DNA of 40,005 bases, taken from an uncultured Cyclobacteriaceae bacterium (GTDB lineage: Bacteria; Bacteroidota; Bacteroidia; Cytophagales; Cyclobacteriaceae). The stretch spans positions 1-40,005 of the forward strand of contig CANLOE010000068.1 of the NCBI GenBank assembly GCA_947492745.1, given 5' to 3'. Of this stretch, positions 33,862-40,005 are shown one piece after another. The notes under the pieces are model-generated. The model ran no database searches, was not told the origin of the DNA, and was given only the letters and a program-made list of their open reading frames with translations. Position 1 is the stretch's first letter; every line of letters begins with the position of its first letter. The position numbers and the translations under genes were made by a program.

Positions 33862-36800
33862 ATGTTCAAATCATCTTTTGCAAGGGTTTCGGTGATTGCC
33901 GGAATCATCGCAGCCATAGGGGCTATTTTTTATTTTGTCATTAAGGGCAAAGCAGAAAAGAAAAACACAAACATGCAGTATGATATTGCCTATAGTGCTT
34001 TTATATCCTCTTATACGGCAGGAGTCATCTCTGTAGAATCCGATATCAAAATACGCCTGAACCAAGGCATAGATGACAGTACGCTCATCGGTGAGGAAAT
34101 CGATGTCTCCCTCTTCGAATTCGACCCTGCCATCAAAGGGAAAGCAGTATGGTCAGATTATAGGACTATCTCTTTCCACCCCGAAACCTGGCTGGAAAGA
34201 GGCGAAGTCTATGAAGCTACCTTTCAGCTGGGCAAGATCAAGGAAGTCCCCGAAGCTTTGAAGACATTCACTTATCGGTTCCAGACCATAGAACAGAACT
34301 TCGAACTGTCCATCGGTAACCTAGGTACAAAAGAAGGTTCACAACTCAGGGAACAATACCTACAGGGCATAGTCCATACGGCCGATATCGCCAAGCCCGA
34401 ACAGCTCGAAAAAATGGTCAGTGCCAAACAAAATGGCAAATCCCTACCCGTTAAATGGGAGCATAGCGGAGAAACCGATAACGATCATCGGTTCATCATT
34501 CAGGATATACAACGAAAGGAGAAATCAGGTAAAGTAAGCCTCACCCTGAGTGGAAAGCCTTTGGGGATAGATAAAAAAGAGAATGAAAGTATTGAGATTC
34601 CCGCTTTGGGGGATTTTAAATTAGTGGATGCCAAAGTGGTCCAAGGCAATAACCAGTACATTCTACTTCAGTTTTCCGACCCTTTGAAAGCTGACCAGAA
34701 CCTCAATGGTCTCATTACACTGGAAAGCGGCGAAGGTCTCGACTTCATAGTAGATGACAATGAGATTGCCATCTACCCCAAAACCAGACCCAGAGAGAGT
34801 CAAAAACTGCGATTATCCCCAGGGATACAAAATATTTTAGGATACAAGACCAAAAAAAATATCAGCCGCCATTTGACTTTCGAGCAGCCCAAACCGGAGT
34901 TGAGATTTACGGGAAAGGGGGTCATCCTTCCAGGTACCGAAGGTCTCGTGCTTCCCTTCGAAGCCATCAGCCTAAAAGCAGTGGAGGTAGAGGTCATCAA
35001 AATCTTTGAAAACAATATCGTACAGTTTCTCCAGACCAATAACCTTAGCGGCCATGGACAACTACGACGGGTAGGCCGCCCCATCCTCAAGAAGAACATC
35101 CCCCTAAAAGGTAGTGGCATCACTGATTTTTCCAAATGGAACCGCTACACGCTATCACTGACCGAGCTTATCGCCCCCGAACCGGGTGCCATCTATCAGG
35201 TAAAGATCGATTTTAGAAAAGCCCATACCCTATATTACTGCGATGAGGGGAAAAGCGGCACGGAAGACCTGGAGATAGATCCTGAAGACAATCTTCGTTC
35301 CTGGGACGAATATGATGAGTACGATGACTACTATTATGATTATGATTGGTCAGAAAGGGACAATCCCTGCAATGTGGCCTTTTATAGGTACAGGACACGG
35401 TCTATCCAACGAAATATACTAGCTTCCGATCTGGGCATCATAGGGAAAAGAGGCAACAATGGGAACCTTGTCGTGGCCGTAACCGACATTAAAAGTACCT
35501 TGCCCAAATCCGGCGTCAGTATCGAAGTATATGATTATCAACAACAATCACTGGCCAGTGGATCCACCGATAAGGATGGACTGATAAAGTTCGACTTGAA
35601 AAAAGCGGTCCCCTTTCTAATAGTGGCCAGTGCCGGAAAGCAAAAGGGCTATCTTAAATTAGGTGATGGCAATGCCCTGTCGATGAGTAATTTTGATGTA
35701 GCGGGAGAAGCCATCCAAGAAGGTATCAAAGGCTTTCTTTATGGAGACAGAGGAGTATGGAGGCCCGGTGATTCGCTCCATCTCAATTTTATGCTGGAGG
35801 ACAAGCAAAAACTCCTTCCGGAAGCACATCCGGTGGTCTTTCAGCTTTTCGACCCCAATGGGCAGCGCGTACAACGTCTGGTACGATCGACTTCAAAAAT
35901 GGGACTCTATAACTTCAGTACGGCTACCGATGAGGACGCACCCACGGGCAACTGGTCCGCAGAAGTGCGTGTGGGCGGGGCCAAATTCAGCAAAAAGCTA
36001 AAGATAGAGACCGTCAAGCCCAACCGGCTCAAAATCAATTTGGATTTCGGGCGTGAAAAAGCGGTAATAGGAGATGATGACCTATCCGGTGACTTAGAGG
36101 TAAAATGGCTGCATGGGGCACCTGCCAAAGGGCTGAAGGCCGAGTTCGATGTTGTTCTACAAGAAAGTAAAACCGGCTTCCCAGGTTATGAGACCTACAA
36201 ATTTGATGATCCTTCACGTTCTTTTTATGGAGAACAGCAAAAGGTTTTCGAAGGACGGATAGATGAGGAGGGACATGCTCAGATCACTACCTCCCTTCAC
36301 GTCGAAGGTGCAAGCCCCGGTATGTTGAAAGCCTACTTTAGCGGCAAGGTCTTCGAAGAGGGAGGCAATTTTAGTGTAGATCGTTTTACCCTACCCTATT
36401 ATCCTTATCATAGTTTCGTAGGGATGCGACTCCCTGAGAGCAAAAGTTGGAGTCGCCTGTTCTACAATAAAGAGAATACCGTAGAAATGGCCCTCGTGGA
36501 TACCGATGGGAAAGCATTGTCCGGCAGGAAAATAGACATCTCCGTGTTTCGACTGGAGTGGCACTGGTGGTGGGATGACTATGAGGAATCCGTAGCCAAT
36601 TATATCCGCCGAAACAACCTCTCTCCCGTTACCCGGGGCAGTATCAGGACCAATAGTAAAGGAAAAGCAAGCTGGGATTTCAGTCTAGAGCGATGGGGAC
36701 GTTATTTCGTTCAGGCCTGTGACCCGGAATCGGGACATTGTACCGGTCAGGTGGAATATACCTCTTGGGGAGGAGAGAACGGCACCCTACCCGGAGGGGC

Positions 36801-39426
36801 TTCCATGCTGGCCTTCTCTTCTGATAAGGACCGTTATGATATAGGTGAGGAGGTCTCCATTACCCTACCCAGCAGTAGCAAAGGACGCGCACTCGTCAGT
36901 ATTGAGAGTGGTAGTGAGAGCCTGAAAACCTTTTGGGTCGAAACACAAAAGGGCTCATCTTCTTTTTCCTTCAAAGCAACAGCCAATATGGCACCGAATG
37001 TATATGTGAGTATCAGTTTATTGCAGGAACATGCACAGACGGCCAATGACCTGCCCATCAGGATGTATGGCACTATTCCCGTGAAAATCGAAGACCCTGC
37101 GACACACTTGGAACCTGTCATTAGCATGAGTGAGGTCCTCGCACCGGAGGGGTTGGTACAGATTACGGTCTCCGAAGCCTCCAATAAGGAAATGTCCTAT
37201 ACCGTGGCCATGGTCGATGAGGGCCTGCTGGACCTGACACGATTCAAGACCCCATCGCCCTGGAACACGTTCTATGCCCGCGAAGCCCTAGGTGTCAAGA
37301 CCTGGGACATTTACGAAGAAGTCATCGGTGCTTACGGTGGAAAACTGGAACGCCTACTGGCCATCGGTGGTGACGGAGAAGGAGATAAATCCTCGGGGTC
37401 CAAGGCCAATCGCTTCAAACCCGTAGTGAAATTCCTAGGACCTTTTACCTTGGCCAAAGGGGCCAAGGTCACTCATACCTTTAGGATGCCCCAGTACATC
37501 GGTTCGGTGAGGACCATGGTGGTAGCAGGGCATGAGGGCGCCTATGGCCATGCCGAAAAGACCACTCCCGTCCGACAATCTTTAATGGTGCTGGGTACAC
37601 TCCCCCGCGTCTTGGGACCGGGCGAGGAAGTGAAGCTACCCGTCAATGTGTTTGTCTCCGACGAACAGTTGAAAAATGTGACCGTAACGGTAAAAGCCAA
37701 TGACATGCTCATCCCTGTAGGTCCAAAAACGCAACAGGTCCGCTTCTCAAAAGTTGGAGATCAAGTGGTTGATTTCGGTTTTCGTGTCAAGCCGCAGTTA
37801 GGAGTGGCCAAAGTCCGGATCGTAGCCAGTGCCGGAGGAAAAGAGACCAGTCATGACATCGAACTCAACGTTCGTAACCCCAATCCTCCGATGACCAAGG
37901 TCATCGAAGCTGTGGTGGAAGCGGGCCGATCGTGGCAGAAAACAGTTCAGGCTGTAGGCATGAAAGGCACGAATACGGCTACAATGGAAGTGTCGAGCAT
38001 CCCCCCCATCAACTTATCAAAAAGACTTGGGTACCTGATGCAATATCCCCATGGCTGTATAGAACAGACCACCTCATCGGTTTTCCCCCAGTTGTACCTA
38101 GAGCAGTTGACGACATTGGACGCGGAGGACAGAGCCGCTATCGAGTCCAACATCAAAGCGGGGATAGAACGGTTAAAGAAGTTTCAGCGCAGCGAAGGGG
38201 GATTCTCTTACTGGCCGGGTGATGAAGATACCAACAGCTGGGGAAGTAATTATGCGGGGCATTTCTTGTTGGAAGCTAAAGCCAAAGGCTATCCCGTCCC
38301 CGAAACCATGCTACGCCAGTGGAGAAAGTTCCAAAAACGCAAAGCCTCGGCCTGGCGCAGCAGCAATGCCGCGAACGGCAATGATCTCATCCAAGCCTAC
38401 CGATTGTATACCTTGGCACTGGCAGGTACCGCTGAGTTGGGAGCCATGAACCGAATGCGCGAAATCGAGAATCTTTCCAATCAGGCCAAATGGCGATTGG
38501 CCAGTGCCTTTGTCAAAGCGGGGCAGAAAGACGCTGCGACAAGTCTTATCAGCACGGCAACTGTTGAAGTAGGTGATTATACCTATAATCCTTATACCTA
38601 TGGTTCTGCCTGGAGGGATAAGGCCATGATTTTGGAGACCCTGGATGAACTCAATGAAAATACCAAAGCCGTATCCTTGGTGCAGCAAATATCGGAGGCC
38701 CTGAGCAAGAGCGATTACTGGATGAGCACACAGACTACGGCCTATTGCCTCAAGGCGATTGCGGCCTTTTCCGGCAAAGGAAGTAAAGTGATACGCTTTG
38801 ATTATGTGCTGAACAAGGGTAAGACCATAGCTACGGAAAGTAAAACACCACTCCTCCAAGAGGATATCGACATCGATGCCAAAGGGAGTAGTGACATCTC
38901 TCTTAAGAACACCTCTTCAGGGATACTTTTTGTACGGCTCATACTAGAAGGAACCCCTCTGCGGGGACAGGAAAACCCAGAAGAAAGCAACCTAAAGCTA
39001 TCTGTCGTCTATCAAGACAAGGAAGGGAAGACCATCGACCCTACTACGATGGAGCAAGGCACCGACTTTGTCGCTGAAGTAACTGTCAGTAACCCGGGCT
39101 ATAAAGGTCTATATAAGGATATGGCGCTCACCCAGATATTCCCCTCTGGCTGGGAAATCCATAATGCCAGAATGGAAGGCCTGGATGATTTTTACCAATC
39201 CTCCAAGCCTGATTACCAAGATATACGCGATGATAGGGTATATACGTATTTTGACCTTAGGGCCAATGAGAAAAAAACGTTTCGCATCATGCTGAATGCT
39301 ACCTATGCCGGAGAGTATTACCTCCCTGCCACTAGCTGTGAGGCGATGTACGATAATAGTATCAGTGCCGCTACTTCAGGAAGAACGGTCAATGTGGTCA
39401 AAACAAGCACCTCGACCACACAGTGA
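33862..39426 (+). CDS. Bacterial alpha-2-macroglobulin
   Basis: 1854 residues from ATG 33862; an in-frame GTG at 33835 is a less likely start. An N-terminal hydrophobic helix (about 8-28) anchors it; there is no lipobox, unlike the E. coli homologue. Macroglobulin-like beta domains run to about 1250 (bait region unassigned; AYGHAEKTTPVRQSLMVLGT marks the conserved MG/A2M junction). The thioester motif is GCIEQ with Cys1399 and Gln1402, followed by an alpha-helical thioester domain (about 1380-1650) and a C-terminal receptor-binding-like fold. It traps proteases in the envelope. A Tyr/Asp-rich patch (about 482-494) sits in the N-terminal half. The usual partner gene pbpC is not downstream in this window; mobile elements follow. 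Confidence 0.93.
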   Translation: MFKSSFARVSVIAGIIAAIGAIFYFVIKGKAEKKNTNMQYDIAYSAFISSYTAGVISVESDIKIRLNQGIDDSTLIGEEIDVSLFEFDPAIKGKAVWSDYRTISFHPETWLERGEVYEATFQLGKIKEVPEALKTFTYRFQTIEQNFELSIGNLGTKEGSQLREQYLQGIVHTADIAKPEQLEKMVSAKQNGKSLPVKWEHSGETDNDHRFIIQDIQRKEKSGKVSLTLSGKPLGIDKKENESIEIPALGDFKLVDAKVVQGNNQYILLQFSDPLKADQNLNGLITLESGEGLDFIVDDNEIAIYPKTRPRESQKLRLSPGIQNILGYKTKKNISRHLTFEQPKPELRFTGKGVILPGTEGLVLPFEAISLKAVEVEVIKIFENNIVQFLQTNNLSGHGQLRRVGRPILKKNIPLKGSGITDFSKWNRYTLSLTELIAPEPGAIYQVKIDFRKAHTLYYCDEGKSGTEDLEIDPEDNLRSWDEYDEYDDYYYDYDWSERDNPCNVAFYRYRTRSIQRNILASDLGIIGKRGNNGNLVVAVTDIKSTLPKSGVSIEVYDYQQQSLASGSTDKDGLIKFDLKKAVPFLIVASAGKQKGYLKLGDGNALSMSNFDVAGEAIQEGIKGFLYGDRGVWRPGDSLHLNFMLEDKQKLLPEAHPVVFQLFDPNGQRVQRLVRSTSKMGLYNFSTATDEDAPTGNWSAEVRVGGAKFSKKLKIETVKPNRLKINLDFGREKAVIGDDDLSGDLEVKWLHGAPAKGLKAEFDVVLQESKTGFPGYETYKFDDPSRSFYGEQQKVFEGRIDEEGHAQITTSLHVEGASPGMLKAYFSGKVFEEGGNFSVDRFTLPYYPYHSFVGMRLPESKSWSRLFYNKENTVEMALVDTDGKALSGRKIDISVFRLEWHWWWDDYEESVANYIRRNNLSPVTRGSIRTNSKGKASWDFSLERWGRYFVQACDPESGHCTGQVEYTSWGGENGTLPGGASMLAFSSDKDRYDIGEEVSITLPSSSKGRALVSIESGSESLKTFWVETQKGSSSFSFKATANMAPNVYVSISLLQEHAQTANDLPIRMYGTIPVKIEDPATHLEPVISMSEVLAPEGLVQITVSEASNKEMSYTVAMVDEGLLDLTRFKTPSPWNTFYAREALGVKTWDIYEEVIGAYGGKLERLLAIGGDGEGDKSSGSKANRFKPVVKFLGPFTLAKGAKVTHTFRMPQYIGSVRTMVVAGHEGAYGHAEKTTPVRQSLMVLGTLPRVLGPGEEVKLPVNVFVSDEQLKNVTVTVKANDMLIPVGPKTQQVRFSKVGDQVVDFGFRVKPQLGVAKVRIVASAGGKETSHDIELNVRNPNPPMTKVIEAVVEAGRSWQKTVQAVGMKGTNTATMEVSSIPPINLSKRLGYLMQYPHGCIEQTTSSVFPQLYLEQLTTLDAEDRAAIESNIKAGIERLKKFQRSEGGFSYWPGDEDTNSWGSNYAGHFLLEAKAKGYPVPETMLRQWRKFQKRKASAWRSSNAANGNDLIQAYRLYTLALAGTAELGAMNRMREIENLSNQAKWRLASAFVKAGQKDAATSLISTATVEVGDYTYNPYTYGSAWRDKAMILETLDELNENTKAVSLVQQISEALSKSDYWMSTQTTAYCLKAIAAFSGKGSKVIRFDYVLNKGKTIATESKTPLLQEDIDIDAKGSSDISLKNTSSGILFVRLILEGTPLRGQENPEESNLKLSVVYQDKEGKTIDPTTMEQGTDFVAEVTVSNPGYKGLYKDMALTQIFPSGWEIHNARMEGLDDFYQSSKPDYQDIRDDRVYTYFDLRANEKKTFRIMLNATYAGEYYLPATSCEAMYDNSISAATSGRTVNVVKTSTSTTQ

Positions 39427-39433
39427 TTATACA

Positions 39434-39460
39434 AATTTGGGGGGTTACATTTCGCGCAAA
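39434..39460 (+). repeat. Possible degenerate R1 end
   Basis: TACAAATTTGGGGGGTTACA after TTA begins like an R1 element (compare 10101) but diverges after about 20 bp. It lies 5 bp after the alpha-2-macroglobulin stop codon. Confidence 0.35.
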
Positions 39461-39478
39461 ATTACGTGGATTATCTTA

Positions 39479-39542
39479 GAGACTGTTTTGAAATATTATT
39501 TAAAATTTATTGTCACTTATTTTGGAGAGGACCGAGCATTAA
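39479..39542 (-). repeat. R4 fragment, cut by R2b
   Basis: Starts GAGACTGTTTTGAAATATTA after TTA (39476-39478) and continues through CACTTATTTTGGAGAGG and ACCGAGC, matching the reverse complement of the right half of the R4 copy at 25810. Similarity stops at the TAA where R2b begins. Confidence 0.8.
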
Positions 39543-39711
39543 ACCCAAATTGATCAATAGGGTTTCGTCATGAGAGCATAATCACAATAAAATCAGTGGT
39601 TTAAGTGAGGAGACTTGATTGATTGTTAAGATGTAAAACCTGCGCAGCATAAAACTGCTGATTTTGAAGCAATTTATGTTCGGAATAGGAATGCTATTGA
39701 TTTTTTTGGGT
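39543..39711 (+). mobile_element. R2b element, complete, 169 bp, inserted in R4
   Basis: Ends ACCCAAATTGATCAATAGG and CTATTGATTTTTTTGGGT are inverted repeats. TAA on both sides (39540-39542, 39712-39714). The left flank is the interior of an R4 element; the right TAA is shared with the next element, R3. Confidence 0.92.
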
Positions 39712-39714
39712 TAA

Positions 39715-39883
39715 ACCCGGGTCATGCATTGGAACTTCGTAACGAGGGTTTAAAAATCAATAAATCAGTGAGTTTTATCGGGTTCAGCATAGCACTGCTA
39801 CGGTGAATTCAAAAAAACGTAGTGCAACGACCGGTTTGCAGATAGTTAGGTCCGCAGTAGGTTTTTCAATGCATGGTCCGGAT
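39715..39883 (+). mobile_element. R3 element, 169 bp
   Basis: Ends ACCCGGGTCATGCATTGG and CAATGCATGGTCCGGAT are inverted repeats; TAA precedes, TCA follows. The interior is the standard R3 core. It abuts R2b with only the TAA between them. The 50 bp that follow it are unassigned. Confidence 0.88.
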
Positions 39884-39934
39884 TCAAGGCTACCCCATGG
39901 GCCTATTTCCCGACCTACATTCTCTAGGGTATAA

Positions 39935-40005
39935 TACAAACTTAGCTTTTAAATATCGCCTATCTTCCTGTTCATTTTGCCTCACTCTGCGTTGACAATC
40001 CTCGC
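39935..40005 (-). mobile_element. R1 element, partial (cut by window end)
   Basis: TACAAACTTAGCTTTTAAAT after TAA (39932-39934), then ATCGCCTATCTTCCTGTTCA as in the reverse-oriented copy at 30450. The remainder lies outside the window. Confidence 0.88.

Noticed and set aside
1-40005. Repeats as a CRISPR array or REP/BIME elements
   Set aside because: Units are not regularly spaced with unique spacers, and matching TWA target duplications favour transposition over REP-type elements.

Overview
This window is chromosomal DNA from a member of the Bacteroidota, most likely Cytophagales-like; genus cannot be fixed from sequence alone. The evidence is a secreted protein ending in a type IX secretion sorting domain, a TTG/TAnnTTTG-type promoter, ribosome-binding regions without Shine-Dalgarno motifs, and AT-rich spacers. 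I saw no rRNA, tRNA, CRISPR array, prophage, integrase or transposase gene.

Layout. 398-1563: a Fur/PerR-type repressor and a 2-Cys peroxiredoxin. 1675-3854: waaA (Kdo transferase) overlapping rsgA (ribosome-assembly GTPase). 4921-5646: a secreted DUF547 protein, reverse strand. 6399-9305: an FAD/NAD oxidoreductase and a polytopic 4Fe-4S membrane protein, 12 nt apart. 10533-12065: a membrane sensor kinase with worn motifs. 12488-17123: a tight five-gene run of a Dol-P-sugar-synthase-like GT2, a cellulose-synthase-like GT2, a GT-C mannosyltransferase-like protein, a rhodanese lipoprotein and a DUF2064/TIGR04282 protein. 17216-18844 (reverse): a Crp/Fnr regulator followed by an outer-membrane protein. 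21013-24703: a MOSC protein, hemJ, a SCO-family copper chaperone, a lipoprotein cytochrome c and, convergent, a helical lipoprotein. 26533-30327: a large T9SS-exported beta-propeller protein. 31920-33071 (reverse): a CapA-family protein. 33862-39426: a bacterial alpha-2-macroglobulin with an intact thioester motif.

The striking feature is what fills the spacers. At least six families of short non-coding elements (R1-R6, about 135-410 bp, no ORF of their own) occur in more than 20 copies or fragments, roughly 3.8 kb by hand tally. Each family has terminal inverted repeats. Five families have at least one copy flanked by a 3-bp TAA or TTA duplication, or a near match (R1-R5); R6 has TWA on one side or non-matching flanks. 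They look like MITEs (non-autonomous elements moved in trans). Three local histories can be read directly: R1 sits inside R2 at 20727 with TTA on both sides; R5 sits inside R2 at 4169; R4 at 25810 sits after codon 4 of a lipoprotein gene, and removing R4 plus one TTA restores an in-frame signal peptide. That gene has since decayed by a frameshift and a stop.

How the genes relate (inference): 6399-17123 reads as an envelope glycan or lipid-linked sugar region with a redox pair beside it. 22090-24703 reads as a haem/copper respiratory maturation cluster. CapA and alpha-2-macroglobulin are divergent neighbours acting in the envelope. The mobile elements supply much of the inverted-repeat structure between operons.
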